Part shown: one piece after another, positions 1 to 8,947 of the stretch
Numbering within the stretch: the first letter of the stretch is position 1
Layout: each line of letters opens with the position of its first letter
Translations under genes and position numbers: made by a program
Source: Variovorax sp. OV329
GTDB taxonomy: Bacteria; Pseudomonadota; Gammaproteobacteria; Burkholderiales; Burkholderiaceae_C
Direction of reading: 5' to 3'
DNA: 64,000 nucleotides
Assembly (NCBI RefSeq): GCF_900114785.1
Contig: NZ_FOUG01000022.1
Span: 1 to 64,000, forward strand
Notes under the pieces: generated by a model
What the model saw: the letters and a program-made list of their open reading frames with translations, nothing else
What the model was told of the DNA's origin: nothing
The model's database searches: none

Positions 1-95
1 CTGCCACTAAAAGCAGCAGGTTAGGGTTCTTACGTGGGTCAGATTTAGATGGAAATCGCCGGGGTTAGTGGGTCACTTCTAGATGGAAATCAACA
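1..95. mobile_element. Terminal end of an IS21-family-like insertion sequence (partial)
   Basis: Two imperfect direct repeats lie at 34-60 and 68-95. Both begin GTGGGTCA and both contain TAGATGGAAATC. The second ends in CAACA at 95, so read from the other strand the element would begin TGTTG. Multiple terminal repeats of this kind and a TG...CA terminus are usual for IS21 elements. The istA/istB genes would lie to the left, outside the window. The host reading frame that begins at 371 is cut exactly at this boundary. No target duplication can be checked because the other end is not present. Confidence 0.65.
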
Positions 96-371
96 CCCCA
101 GCATCGAGACGCACATCCGGCCGTCGTCATGCAGGCGCCAGGTGCCGGCCACCAGCCCTGCGCTACCGGGCCTGAAGGCTTCGACAGTGCCATCGGGGTT
201 GAAGATCCAGCGCGAAACGAGGCCGCTGCCCAGGTTCCTGGACAACAGCGGCCGGCCGACGATGGCGAGTTCCACCTCGGGCTTGCTCAGGAAGACACGG
301 CCCTGTCCCTGCACCCGCAAAGGTGCCAGCAAGGCCGAGACGAGCAGCGTCAGAAACGGTATGCGCAGCAT
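90..371 (-). pseudogene. Small secreted protein, 3' end removed by the insertion sequence
   Basis: The frame starts at ATG 371 behind a strong GGGAGGGAGG ribosome site and opens with a hydrophobic signal peptide (about residues 1-22, ending near VQGQG). About 91 native residues remain. They include a conserved-looking stretch, WRLHDDGRMCVSM, just before the junction. The last codons and the TGA stop come from the insertion sequence at 90-95, so the C-terminus is foreign. The W...DDGR.C pattern resembles small periplasmic domains of unknown function, but I cannot name the family. The product is probably non-functional, although a short secreted peptide could still be made. Confidence 0.6.
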
Positions 372-422
372 TGCGGCCTCCCTCCCGAAGACACGGCAGG
401 CTCGCGGGCGATGCGCGGCCGG

Positions 423-857
423 TCAGGGCCGCGCCGCCATCGACTCGCGCTTCTGCGTGGTCGGGACGACCCGGCTGTTGACCTTCGACTCGCTCGCCAC
501 GTTCTGGTCCGGCGCGCTGGCCGCCTCCCGGGCTTCGGAGGCCACCTTCGCCGGATCGGCCGTGCCCTTGAATTCACCGAACCCGCGCGTGCCCGCCGCG
601 CCGTTCTGATCAGGCGCACTGGCGGCCGCACGGGCCTGGGCAGCCATTTGAGCAGGATCGGCCGTGCCCTTGAACTCGCCGAAGCCGCGAGTTCCGGCCG
701 CACCGTTCTGGTCGGGGTCGTGCGCCGCCGCGATGGCCTCGGCACGCACTGCCTCGACGCTGCGTCCTGCGGGGGCCGCAGTCTGCGCGTGCGAGCCACT
801 CGTGGACAGCGCCACCAGCACAACAGCCAGACAGGAAGGAAGATGATGGGTCTTCAC
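423..857 (-). CDS. Small exported protein with tandem 39-residue repeats
   Basis: The GTG start at 857 is chosen because an AAAGGA ribosome site lies just upstream and a signal peptide follows at once (hydrophobic core CLAVVLVALSTSG, cleavage after SHAQ). The mature protein of about 120 residues is built from a repeated unit of roughly 39 residues. Each unit contains DQNGAAGTRGFGEFKGTADP and an alanine-rich helix; two units are nearly identical and a third is cut to APDQN. The C-terminal tail is basic. The unit looks low-complexity and periplasmic or cell-surface. I do not recognise the family, and no enzymatic motif is visible. Confidence 0.6.
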   Translation of the reverse strand: MKTHHLPSCLAVVLVALSTSGSHAQTAAPAGRSVEAVRAEAIAAAHDPDQNGAAGTRGFGEFKGTADPAQMAAQARAAASAPDQNGAAGTRGFGEFKGTADPAKVASEAREAASAPDQNVASESKVNSRVVPTTQKRESMAARP

Positions 858-1021
858 GGCTGATCCTTTCGTGGGTCGTCTTGCCGGGACTGGCGACGCG
901 CCAGCTTGCCGGCCCACCAAAGTTATCTGCCCAAGCGCATTTCTCCACGACGTCTGGCCGAGCGTGCAACGAGACTTGGCCGATGCGCTCCGACTTTTCG
1001 GCGACGCTTCCGAGGCAGCGA

Positions 1022-2041
1022 CTACTTGCGGAAGCTACTGTCCAGAAAGTCGATCACCTCCAGGGTGACGCTGGCCTTCTGCGTCAGGTTGGTCCAGGTC
1101 GAGGCGCCCTTGCCCATGCATGTCTTTCGCATCTCGGCAATGAGCCCTGCGGATTCCGCATCCGGGAACGAACGTCCGCCGACGACGAAACGGCCGTCCG
1201 GCTCGACCGGGATCCGGCACTCCACGAAGGTCTCGGTGAACGAGTCCCGCACGCGCCGCGTCATGACCGGATTGCCGTCGAAGCCGCTGGAGACGCCCGG
1301 GTAGATCCTCATCTTGGCCGAGCCGCCGGCGGCGGCGTAGTCGCGGACCAGGTCCGGGCAGGCCCTGGCGCCCGCAATATCGTCCTTGTCGCCGGCGACA
1401 AGGAACACATCCGAGCCCGGCTTCGGCGATCGAGGATGGAACATGCAGGCGGGCGTAAGCGCAACCGCCAGCGTGAAGCGCTGTGTCTCGTCCTGCAGGA
1501 AGGTGCGGTCGGCCGCCATCAGCGCGATCGTGCCGCCGCGGCCCGACCCCATGATGGCGATCCGGTCGGCCACGTGCCCCTGGGCGACCAGATAGCTGCG
1601 GGCCGCGAAGGCATCGCGCAGCTGCGCGTAGAAGCTCAGCCTGGTGTTGTCGATCAGGGTGCTGTTGACGCCACGTGGCCCATTGCTGTCGATCGCGATC
1701 ACGGCGTAGCCGGCCGAACTCAGCGCGCGTCCGAAGTGACCTTCGCGGGCATTGGTCCACCCGGTCGGGGCATTCACGATCACGACCGCACCACGCGGCG
1801 CGCCGATCGGACGGAAGTAGACCGCCGGGACCGGCACGACCAGCGCCCCGGGCTGCGGCGACATGAGCGTCAGCAGCTTGTCTCCCTTCGGCGGCATGTT
1901 GATGTCGTCCGGCACGAAGTACGACAAGGGATTGCTTTGAATTCCAAACTGCGCACCGGCCCCCAGGGGAGCAAGCGCGAGCAGAAGCGCCGCGACGAAG
2001 CGCGCGACCAGGTGATTGGAGCTTCGGGCCATGTCGGTCAT
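1022..2041 (-). CDS. Secreted alpha/beta-hydrolase-fold protein, catalytic residues apparently lost
   Basis: 339 residues with a signal peptide (about 1-31, ending GAGAQ). The core resembles dienelactone hydrolases: a strand VVIVNAP near residue 85, AVIAIDSNGPRG, a nucleophile-elbow region IMGSGRGG and an acid-loop VAGDKDD. At the position where GxSxGG or GxCxGG needs its nucleophile there is Gly167, preceded by Ser166. Where the family has His in YPGxxHxF there is Ser252 (YPGVSSGFD). It may therefore be a non-catalytic binder or use an altered site. Its ATG overlaps the TGA of the upstream CadC-like gene by four bases (2038-2041), so the two are translationally coupled. Confidence 0.75.
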   Translation of the reverse strand: MTDMARSSNHLVARFVAALLLALAPLGAGAQFGIQSNPLSYFVPDDINMPPKGDKLLTLMSPQPGALVVPVPAVYFRPIGAPRGAVVIVNAPTGWTNAREGHFGRALSSAGYAVIAIDSNGPRGVNSTLIDNTRLSFYAQLRDAFAARSYLVAQGHVADRIAIMGSGRGGTIALMAADRTFLQDETQRFTLAVALTPACMFHPRSPKPGSDVFLVAGDKDDIAGARACPDLVRDYAAAGGSAKMRIYPGVSSGFDGNPVMTRRVRDSFTETFVECRIPVEPDGRFVVGGRSFPDAESAGLIAEMRKTCMGKGASTWTNLTQKASVTLEVIDFLDSSFRK

Positions 2042-3858
2042 TTGCCTCCGTCTGGCAGGCCTGCCTTCCTGAGCCCCTCCAGCAATCGGCTGCGCTGTGC
2101 CAGGAATTGCGGATTGGCGGACGGATAGGTCCGGATGACGTAGTCGATGCTTCCCAGCGGATGTGCCTCGCGATACTTCGCCATGTGGTCGGCGGCGGCT
2201 GCGTCGCGCCAGTACAGGGCGTCGAGGGCGGCCAGCATGAGGTATGGCCGGGCGCTGCCCGGGAACTCGGCGGCCCAGTGCTTGAGGATGCTGTAGGCCT
2301 CGTCGTCCCGACCCTGAGCGAAGGCGGCGTCGGCCAGGATCTGGTTCAGGCTCTGCTGGCGCCGAGTCTGGAAGGGCCGCAGGTCGGTCACCTTCTGCAG
2401 GTGATCCTGTGCGTCCTCGTAGCGGCCCTGGCGGATCAGCGCCCCGGCCATCCGGAGGTGGATGACGGGACTCTCCGGCGAGACTTCCAGCGCGCGCTGC
2501 CAGACCCAGAGAGCCTCTTCGGGCCGCTCGCGCAACAGCAGCACCTCTGCCCAGGCCGCCATGACCCGGGCGTTGTCGGGCGCAAGCTCCATGGCACGCC
2601 TGAGAACCTGCTCCGCGTGCTCGAGCGTTCGCTCCGGGGTCCGGCTGTAGAAGGCGTAGAACTCGCTCAGGTGACTCATCCCCAGACCGAGCATGGCCTC
2701 CACCGAGTAGGGATCCGCCTGCACCGCAGCCTCGAAGTGGCGGCGGGCGCTCTCCAGGTCCGCCCTGGAGCTGCCACGATCCAGGTCGCGCCAGGCCAGG
2801 GCGATGCGGTCCACAGGATTGTTCTCGCGCCCCGAGGAGCGCGCCCTCTCGACCTCGATCTCGTAATAGCGCGCCTGCAGCGCCACGAGCACCTCCCGCC
2901 CATAAGCGGGACGGGGCGCCTCGTCGGCGGACCTGAATTCCGCCTCGTGCAGGCGGTAGACCGCGCCGGAGGCAATCTCTGTGAGGTAGGTATCGACCGT
3001 GATCCTGCCGTCCGCCCTCATCACCCGGCCGCCGAGGACGTAGCGCACGCCCTGCTCCCGACCGATGCGCTCGAACTGCGGCTCGGCCGGGTCCTGCCGG
3101 ACCGTCGCCGCGCGGCCGATCACCCGGACACCGGCGCGCACGAGTTGACTGCCGACGATGTCCGCGAGGTCATCGCCGAGCGTCGAACCCTGCGCCGAAC
3201 CCTGTTTGTCGGTGAAGGCCAGCACGGCCACCGAACGGCGGTTGCGGATCTCGTCGTCGATGCTGATGCGTGTGTCGCCCTGGCGCTGCCACACCGCGGC
3301 GGCGCCGAGCAGTGCCGCCAGCGCCAGGGCGCCGCATGCCAGGAGCCACTGGCGCCACGACGGCCTTGCCGCAGGCGGACCCTGCTGCACGGCAACCGGC
3401 TGAGGCTGCATGGACCTGACGTCCACGTCGAACATGTAGCCGCGGCGCGGCAGGGTCTTGATGCGCTGCTGGCCCTTGTCGTCCAGGGCGATGCGCAGGT
3501 CCTTGACGCATTGGACCAGCGAGTCGTCGGTGACGACCACTGTTCCCCAGAGCGCCCGCATCAGCTCTTCCTTGAGCAGCACCCGCCCCGCATGGGCGAG
3601 CATGTACTGCAGCAGCGCCAGGGACTTGGGCGTCAGCGCGACCCTGATGCCCTCCTTGTCGACCAGTTCCTGGCGGGCCGGATCGAAACGAAACCCATCG
3701 AACGCGATCACGCCCTCGCCGCCGGACGTTCGCCCGGCCGAGTCGGCCAACGCAACGCGCGTGTTCACCGATGGATTGTTCAACCCGCCTCCGACGCCGC
3801 CGGACGCCGAGGGACCCGCAGGTACACCCCAGTTCGAAATTGTGGCGGCGCTCGCCAT
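2038..3858 (-). CDS. CadC-like membrane-anchored winged-helix regulator with TPR periplasmic domain
   Basis: 606 residues. An OmpR-type winged helix occupies about residues 49-150 (FDGFRFDPARQELV, LTPKSLALLQYML, LPRRGYMFDV). A single transmembrane helix follows at about 172-192 (LLACGALALAALLGAAAVW). The exported part has a nucleotide-cyclase/TolB-like region (about 205-330) and TPR repeats (about 375-560). This is the architecture of CadC-type one-component regulators that sense a periplasmic signal and bind DNA while membrane-bound. It is the first gene of a two-gene unit with the coupled alpha/beta-hydrolase-fold protein, which could be its ligand-binding partner (inference). The first 45 residues are low-complexity and the true start could be a later codon. 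Confidence 0.85.
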   Translation of the reverse strand: MASAATISNWGVPAGPSASGGVGGGLNNPSVNTRVALADSAGRTSGGEGVIAFDGFRFDPARQELVDKEGIRVALTPKSLALLQYMLAHAGRVLLKEELMRALWGTVVVTDDSLVQCVKDLRIALDDKGQQRIKTLPRRGYMFDVDVRSMQPQPVAVQQGPPAARPSWRQWLLACGALALAALLGAAAVWQRQGDTRISIDDEIRNRRSVAVLAFTDKQGSAQGSTLGDDLADIVGSQLVRAGVRVIGRAATVRQDPAEPQFERIGREQGVRYVLGGRVMRADGRITVDTYLTEIASGAVYRLHEAEFRSADEAPRPAYGREVLVALQARYYEIEVERARSSGRENNPVDRIALAWRDLDRGSSRADLESARRHFEAAVQADPYSVEAMLGLGMSHLSEFYAFYSRTPERTLEHAEQVLRRAMELAPDNARVMAAWAEVLLLRERPEEALWVWQRALEVSPESPVIHLRMAGALIRQGRYEDAQDHLQKVTDLRPFQTRRQQSLNQILADAAFAQGRDDEAYSILKHWAAEFPGSARPYLMLAALDALYWRDAAAADHMAKYREAHPLGSIDYVIRTYPSANPQFLAQRSRLLEGLRKAGLPDGGK

Positions 3859-3993
3859 GACTGTGAGCCAAACCTCCGGCTAAGTCGAATGGCCATCCAT
3901 CATGGGCATCGGCGATCGCCTGCCCACGATCGCCGCCCGATCGTTCGACGATCAAGCCGTGAAGCCGCGCCGAAGCCGGCCGGCGCTGGTCCG

Positions 3994-4560
3994 CTAGATG
4001 TCCAGCCCCAGTGGATCGACCCGTCCGTTCCCGTGGCGGCCCTCAGCCTCCATCTCGCTGCAGTAGGCCCGCAACTTCAGCAGCGCGCGGTACATCGCGT
4101 CACGCTCCTCCACCGGCAAAACGCGGATCGCCGCGGCCTGGCGCGCGCGGGCGATCGGGATGGCCTGCGCGTGCAGTTCCCGGCCGCTGTCGGTGATCAC
4201 GCAGTAGATCTTCTTGCGCGGCGTGTTGCCCTCGGCCTCCAGCGCCACCAGGCCGCGCCCCTCCAGCAGCTTGAGCGTGCGGCTCACCAGCGCCTTGTCG
4301 GAAGTCGACTGCAGCACCAGGTCGCTGAAGGCCACGCGCTGCGCATGCGCCACCAGCGACAGCAGCCGCCACTCCGACACCGACAGGCCGAACTGGTCGG
4401 CGTAAGGCAGCGTGATCGTGCGGCGAAGGGCGTTGCCCACCTGGCTCATCATGGTCGTGATGAAGGCATCGACCGTGAGGCCGGTGCCGGCTTCATCCAG
4501 GTCGTGCCAGGGGGTGGCGGTGTTCTGGGGGCGGGAAGAAGGGGGGCTTTGCTCGCTCAT
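3994..4560 (-). CDS. MarR-family transcriptional regulator
   Basis: 188 residues. A winged-helix core runs from about residue 50 to 140 (WRLLSLVAHAQRVAFSDLV, recognition region STSDKALVSRTLKLLEGRGL, wing with EGNTPRKKIY). MarR proteins bind palindromes as dimers and usually release on binding an aromatic or acidic ligand. The gene is divergent from the Bug receptor/molybdenum hydroxylase operon starting at 4760. The AT-rich gap between them holds two good palindromes, so it is probably the repressor of that operon and of itself. Start ATG 4560. The C-terminal tail (about residues 170-188) is charged and family-atypical. Confidence 0.9.
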   Translation of the reverse strand: MSEQSPPSSRPQNTATPWHDLDEAGTGLTVDAFITTMMSQVGNALRRTITLPYADQFGLSVSEWRLLSLVAHAQRVAFSDLVLQSTSDKALVSRTLKLLEGRGLVALEAEGNTPRKKIYCVITDSGRELHAQAIPIARARQAAAIRVLPVEERDAMYRALLKLRAYCSEMEAEGRHGNGRVDPLGLDI

Positions 4561-4650
4561 GGGGCACGCATTGTTCCATGCCGGTGCACTGCGATTTCAG
4601 GCTTGCTGCGAATTCGAAAATTATCTGTGTCAATAGGTAGTTGCAGCAAG

Positions 4651-4710
4651 TTGATGCATCAATTCAAGCCTCAGAATCTTTATTCATTAGTGAATCTTTG
4701 TTTCACTAAT
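4651..4710. promoter_or_regulatory. Two candidate MarR operators in the divergent promoter region
   Basis: TTGATGCATCAA at 4651-4662 is a perfect 12-base palindrome. A second inverted repeat, ATTAGTGAA (4686-4694) and TTCACTAAT (4702-4710), has nine-base arms and a seven-base spacer. Both lie in the only AT-rich stretch of the area (4610-4725), between the divergent marR gene (start 4560) and the Bug gene (start 4760). Palindromes of this size and position suit MarR dimers. Confidence 0.55.
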
Positions 4711-4759
4711 AAAACGCATCAAGCAAAGCCGCCCCACCCTTCGACTCCAGGAGTCCGAC

Positions 4760-5752
4760 TTGACCCTCTCGACCCGCCGCCACGTCCTCAGCCTCGCCAC
4801 CGCCCTGGCCGCCAGCGCATTTGTCGCCACCCCGGCCCTCGCCCAGGGCGAGTACCCGAGCAAGCCCATCACGGTAGTGGTCTCGTACCCGCCGGGCGGC
4901 GACACCGACGCCATCGCGCGCCTGTTCGCCGACAAGCTCTCGGCCCGCCTGAAGCAGCCGGTGATCATCGACAACAAGCCGGGCGCCGGCGGCGCACTGG
5001 GCAACAACTACGTTGGCCGCGCGGCCAACGACGGCTACACGCTGCTGTTCACGCCCAACCCCTTCACGACAGCCCCTCTGGTGATGAAGCTCTCGCCCAG
5101 CGCCAGCTACGACGTGCTGCACGGCTTCGAGCCCATCATCAACACCGCCACACAGCCGCTGGTGCTGGTGGCCAACCCGGGCCTGGGCGTGAAGACCCTG
5201 CCCGAACTGATCGCCATGGCCAAGGCCGGCAAGCCGGTCACCTACGCCAGCCCCGGCGCGGGCTCGCCGATGCACATCCTGGGCGAGTGGCTGAACCAGG
5301 CCGCCGGCGTGAAGATCACCCACGTGCCCTACCGCGGCGTGGGCCCCTCGGTCACCGACGTGGTGGCCGGCCATGTGAACACCGCCTGGGTCACCTTCGG
5401 CGCGGTGCGCCAGTACCTGCAGGCCGGCAAGCTGGTGCCGCTGGCCATCGGCGACGCGCAGCGCTCCAGGCTGGCGCCCGAGGTGCCCACGCTCAGGGAA
5501 CTGGGCTACAAGGACGTGGTGGTCGGTTCGTGGAACGGCTTCTTCGCGCCCAAGGGCACGCCCGCCCCGGTGGTGAAGATGCTCAACGCGCACCTCAACG
5601 AGATCGTGAAGCAGCCTGAGGTGGTCGAGAAGCTGGCCATCTTCGGCGCCCTGCCCGCCGGCGGCGCGCCCGAGGTGCTGGGCAAGATCAATGCGAGCGA
5701 CTACGTGGTCATGGGCAAGGTGATCCAGGATCTGGGCATCGTCGCGGAATAA
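4760..5752 (+). CDS. Bug-family (TctC-like) tripartite tricarboxylate receptor
   Basis: 330 residues, TTG start at 4760 behind CAGGAG (4748-4753). The signal peptide (RRHVLSLATALAASAF, cleavage after ALAQ) is followed by the typical Bug opening YPSKPITVVVSYPPGGDTD and the ligand-loop DNKPGAGG. Bug proteins bind small carboxylates or related solutes in the periplasm and normally hand them to a TctAB membrane pair, which is absent here. The gene is only five bases from the molybdenum hydroxylase subunit at 5758 and shares its promoter. Its ligand is therefore probably the hydroxylase substrate or a relative (inference). Confidence 0.93.
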   Translation: MTLSTRRHVLSLATALAASAFVATPALAQGEYPSKPITVVVSYPPGGDTDAIARLFADKLSARLKQPVIIDNKPGAGGALGNNYVGRAANDGYTLLFTPNPFTTAPLVMKLSPSASYDVLHGFEPIINTATQPLVLVANPGLGVKTLPELIAMAKAGKPVTYASPGAGSPMHILGEWLNQAAGVKITHVPYRGVGPSVTDVVAGHVNTAWVTFGAVRQYLQAGKLVPLAIGDAQRSRLAPEVPTLRELGYKDVVVGSWNGFFAPKGTPAPVVKMLNAHLNEIVKQPEVVEKLAIFGALPAGGAPEVLGKINASDYVVMGKVIQDLGIVAE

Positions 5753-5757
5753 GCGCC

Positions 5758-8067
5758 ATGCAGTCGCCACCCTCCGAGGAAGAACGGAAGGGCGCATCGA
5801 CCCTGGGGGCCGACACGCCCCAGGTCACGGCCCGCGCGAAGGTGCTGGGCCGCGCCCTTTATGCCGGTGACATCAAACTCGCCGGCATGCTGCATGGCAA
5901 GGTGCTGCGCAGCCCCTACCCGAGCGCACGCATCGTCTCCATCGACGCCTCGGCCGCCCTCGCCCTGCCGGGCGTGAAGGCCGTGCTCACCGGCGCCGAG
6001 GCGCCGCGCGCCATGTGGGGCGTGCATCACAAGGAGCGCCGCATCCTGGCTGAAGGCGTTGTGCGCTTCGCCGGCGAGGAAGTGGCTGCGGTCGCAGCCG
6101 TCAGCGAGGACATCGCTCGCGACGCGCTGGACCTGATCCGCGTCGAATACGAGGAGCTGCCCGCCATCCTCACGACCGACGAGGCGCTGGACGAGGAAGC
6201 GCCCGGCATCCATCCGGGGCGCAACAACGTCTCGCACGAGATCAGGTTCACCCGCGGCGACATCGACGCCGGCTTCGCTTCCGCGCACCTGATCCACGAG
6301 GCCACCTACGACTGCCATGCGCAGTACCCCGGCTACCTGGAGCCGATGGGCACCGTGGCCAGCATCGACCCCGACGGCCGGCTGGTGGTGTGGACCTCCA
6401 CCCAGTCCGTCACGCAGGCTCGCCTGCGCCTGGCGGCGGCGCTGGAACGCCCCATCTCCAGCATCCGCGTGATCCAGGCCACCACCGGCGGCGGCTTCGG
6501 CGGCAAGATGGTGGAAGACGCCAACAACCTCATCGCCGGCCTGCTGGCGGTGAAGACCGGCAAGCCGGTGCGCGTGGTCAACAACCGGCTGGAAGACTTC
6601 CTGGCCTGCTGCTCGAGCGTGCCCGAGCGCGTCACGCTCAAGCTGGGCATGAGCGCCGACGGCACCATCGTCGCCAAGGACGTGCGCATCGTCGCCGAAT
6701 GCGGCGCCTACAGCGGCCTCTCGGCCGAGGTGATGCACGTCAGCGCCATGCGCAGCGACAACATGCACCGCAACCCCAACGTGCGCTCGCATGCCACGCT
6801 GGTCTACACCAACAACCCGCCGCACGGTGCCTTCCGCGGCTTCGGCGGCACGCAGATGCAGTTCGCGCTGAACAGCCACATCGACACGATGGCGCGCATG
6901 CTGGGCCTGGACCCGGTGGACATCCACCAGCGCAACGCCATCGGCCAGGGCGAGGTATCCATCCACGGCTGGCAGATCGGCAGCACCGGCCTCGTGGAAT
7001 GCATCGCCCAGGCCGCGCAGGCGATCGGCTGGAAGGACAAGCGCGGCGCGCCCAAGGCCCCCGGGCCGAAGCGGCGCGGCGTGGGCATGGCCGCGGCCAT
7101 GCACGTGAGCGGCAACCGCACGATCGGCAACTGGGACGGCTCCACCGTCGTCATCAAGGTCAACGAGGACGGGCGCCTGTTCATCCTCTCGGGCGAATGC
7201 GACATGGGCCAGGGCGCGATGACCATGCTCAGCCAGATCGTCTCGCACGAGCTCGACCTGCCGATCTCGCACGTCTACGTGCAGGCGCCGGACACCGACA
7301 CCTCGCCCATCGCCATCGGCTCGCTGGCCTCGCGCGTGACCATCGCCGCAGGCAACGCGGCCATCGTGGCGGCGGGCATGGTGCGCGACAAGCTCTTCGC
7401 CCTGGCCGCCAGGCAGTGGAGTGTGCCCACGGACAGCCTGAAGCTGGAAGGCGGCTTCGTGATCGCACCGGAGCGCCGCGCCACCATCGCCGAGCTGGCG
7501 AAGCTGCACGTGTGGACGTACGGCGGCGAAGGCATCCAGGTCAGCGGCACCTGGGACGCCAAGACGGTGATGCACGACGACAAGGTGTACGGCAACATCG
7601 CACCGGCCTATTCCTTCGCCGCGCAGGCGGTGGAGGTCGAGGTGGACACGGAGACCGGCAAGGTCACGGTGCTCGACAGCTTCGTCTCGGACGACTGCGG
7701 CAAGGCGCTGAACCCCACGGCCATCCACGGCCAGACCAACGGCGCCACGGTGCAGGCCTTCGGCTGGGCGCTGTACGAGCAGCTGCAGCTGGAGGGTGGA
7801 CGCCTGATGAACGGCAACTTCGCCGACTACACCATGGCCACCGCCGACGCCGTGCCGATGCTGCGCGGCGGTTTTGTCGAATCGAACGATCCCAACGGCC
7901 CCTACGGCGCCAAGGGTGCGAGCGAGACGGCCATCCTGCCCGGCGCGCCGGCCATCGCCAACGCGGTCTTCGATGCGGTGGGCGTTCGCATCACCACGCT
8001 GCCCATCACACCCGAGAAGGTGCTGGCAGCGCTGGCCGCTCAACGCGAGGAGAACGTGCATGCGTGA
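5758..8067 (+). CDS. Molybdopterin-binding large subunit of a xanthine-oxidase-family hydroxylase
   Basis: 769 residues, about the length of the large subunits of CO dehydrogenase and 4-hydroxybenzoyl-CoA reductase. An a/b hammerhead domain fills about residues 20-140 (KVLGRALYAGDI, GKVLRSPYPSARI). The cofactor-binding domain has GGGFGG at 244-249 and GAFRGFGG with Arg360, and the catalytic Glu of GAKGASE is Glu723. The enzyme class hydroxylates heteroaromatic or aromatic carbon with water. Neighbours give the FAD and 2Fe-2S subunits in the order L-M-S. The active-site loop is not that of CO dehydrogenase as far as I can judge, and the substrate is unknown. The next gene overlaps it by eight bases. 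Confidence 0.92.
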   Translation: MQSPPSEEERKGASTLGADTPQVTARAKVLGRALYAGDIKLAGMLHGKVLRSPYPSARIVSIDASAALALPGVKAVLTGAEAPRAMWGVHHKERRILAEGVVRFAGEEVAAVAAVSEDIARDALDLIRVEYEELPAILTTDEALDEEAPGIHPGRNNVSHEIRFTRGDIDAGFASAHLIHEATYDCHAQYPGYLEPMGTVASIDPDGRLVVWTSTQSVTQARLRLAAALERPISSIRVIQATTGGGFGGKMVEDANNLIAGLLAVKTGKPVRVVNNRLEDFLACCSSVPERVTLKLGMSADGTIVAKDVRIVAECGAYSGLSAEVMHVSAMRSDNMHRNPNVRSHATLVYTNNPPHGAFRGFGGTQMQFALNSHIDTMARMLGLDPVDIHQRNAIGQGEVSIHGWQIGSTGLVECIAQAAQAIGWKDKRGAPKAPGPKRRGVGMAAAMHVSGNRTIGNWDGSTVVIKVNEDGRLFILSGECDMGQGAMTMLSQIVSHELDLPISHVYVQAPDTDTSPIAIGSLASRVTIAAGNAAIVAAGMVRDKLFALAARQWSVPTDSLKLEGGFVIAPERRATIAELAKLHVWTYGGEGIQVSGTWDAKTVMHDDKVYGNIAPAYSFAAQAVEVEVDTETGKVTVLDSFVSDDCGKALNPTAIHGQTNGATVQAFGWALYEQLQLEGGRLMNGNFADYTMATADAVPMLRGGFVESNDPNGPYGAKGASETAILPGAPAIANAVFDAVGVRITTLPITPEKVLAALAAQREENVHA

Positions 8068-8947
8068 TTTCGATTTCCTGGAACCCACGACCGTGCACGA
8101 GGCCAGCCACATGCTGGCCGACCTGGGCGACGACTGCCGCGCCATCGCCGGCGGCACCGCGCTGATGCTGGGCATGCGCCAGCGCATGCTCACGCCCACG
8201 CACCTGGTTTCGCTGGGCCGCCTGCCGCAGTTGCGCGGCATCGAGTTCGACGAGAAGAACGGCCTGCGCATCGGCGCCCTCTCGCGCCATGCCGACGTCG
8301 CCGCTTCGGCCATCGTGCGCCAGCACTACCCGGTGCTGGCCAGCATGGCCTCGCGCGTGGCCAACCCGCAGGTGCGCAACCAGGGCACCATCGGCGGCAA
8401 CCTCTGCTATGCCGACCCGTCCACCGATCCGCCGGGCTGCCTCATGGCGCTCGATGCGAAGGTGGTGCTGGGCAGCAGCCGCGGCGAGCGGGTGCTGTCC
8501 ATCGAGGAATTCCTGGTCGACTACTACGTCACCGCGCTGGAGAGCGACGAGATCGTGACCGAGATCCGCGTGCCTGCCCCGGTAGCCGACACCAGCGGCG
8601 TGTACTCGCGCTTCCTGCGGACGGCCGCCGAGCACCGCCCGCTGGCCAGCGTGGCACTGGTGGCGCGGCGCGAGGGCCTGCTGTGCCGCGAGGCGCGCAT
8701 CGCCGTCGGCGGATCCACGCCCATCCCGGTTCGCCTGCGCCGCGCCGAGGCATTTATGGAAGGCCGTACCGTGGACGAGAACACCGTGAACGAGGTGGCC
8801 GACATCGTGGCCACCGACATCGATCCTGTGTCCGACACCCGCGGCAATGCCGACTTCCGGCGCGAGATGGTGCGCGTGGTGGCACGCCGCACCGTGGCCG
8901 AGCTGTTCGGCCTTAACGACCCCTTGCAAGAAGGAACTGCGCGATGA
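8060..8947 (+). CDS. FAD-binding medium subunit of the molybdenum hydroxylase
   Basis: 295 residues. The ATG at 8060 lies inside the end of the large-subunit gene (overlap of eight bases). The N-terminal FAD domain carries AIAGGTALM near residue 33 and QGTIGGNLCYADP near residue 110, the two glycine-rich FAD motifs of the CoxM/CutM family. A C-terminal CO-dehydrogenase-flavoprotein domain follows from about residue 175. It passes electrons from the iron-sulfur subunit to the final acceptor. No extra 4Fe-4S insertion of the 4-hydroxybenzoyl-CoA reductase beta type is apparent. The gene ends in an ATGA overlap with the 2Fe-2S subunit. Confidence 0.92.
   Translation: MRDFDFLEPTTVHEASHMLADLGDDCRAIAGGTALMLGMRQRMLTPTHLVSLGRLPQLRGIEFDEKNGLRIGALSRHADVAASAIVRQHYPVLASMASRVANPQVRNQGTIGGNLCYADPSTDPPGCLMALDAKVVLGSSRGERVLSIEEFLVDYYVTALESDEIVTEIRVPAPVADTSGVYSRFLRTAAEHRPLASVALVARREGLLCREARIAVGGSTPIPVRLRRAEAFMEGRTVDENTVNEVADIVATDIDPVSDTRGNADFRREMVRVVARRTVAELFGLNDPLQEGTAR

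Noticed and set aside
2107..5619. Long plus-strand open frame of 1170 codons
   Set aside because: It runs antisense to the CadC-like and MarR genes and out of frame with the Bug gene. Its composition is typical of GC-rich shadow frames.
5701..8313. Long minus-strand open frame of 870 codons opposite the Mo-hydroxylase
   Set aside because: It is the antisense shadow of the 5758-8067 gene. It is His/Arg/Ala-rich low complexity without motifs, whereas the plus frame has a complete family match.
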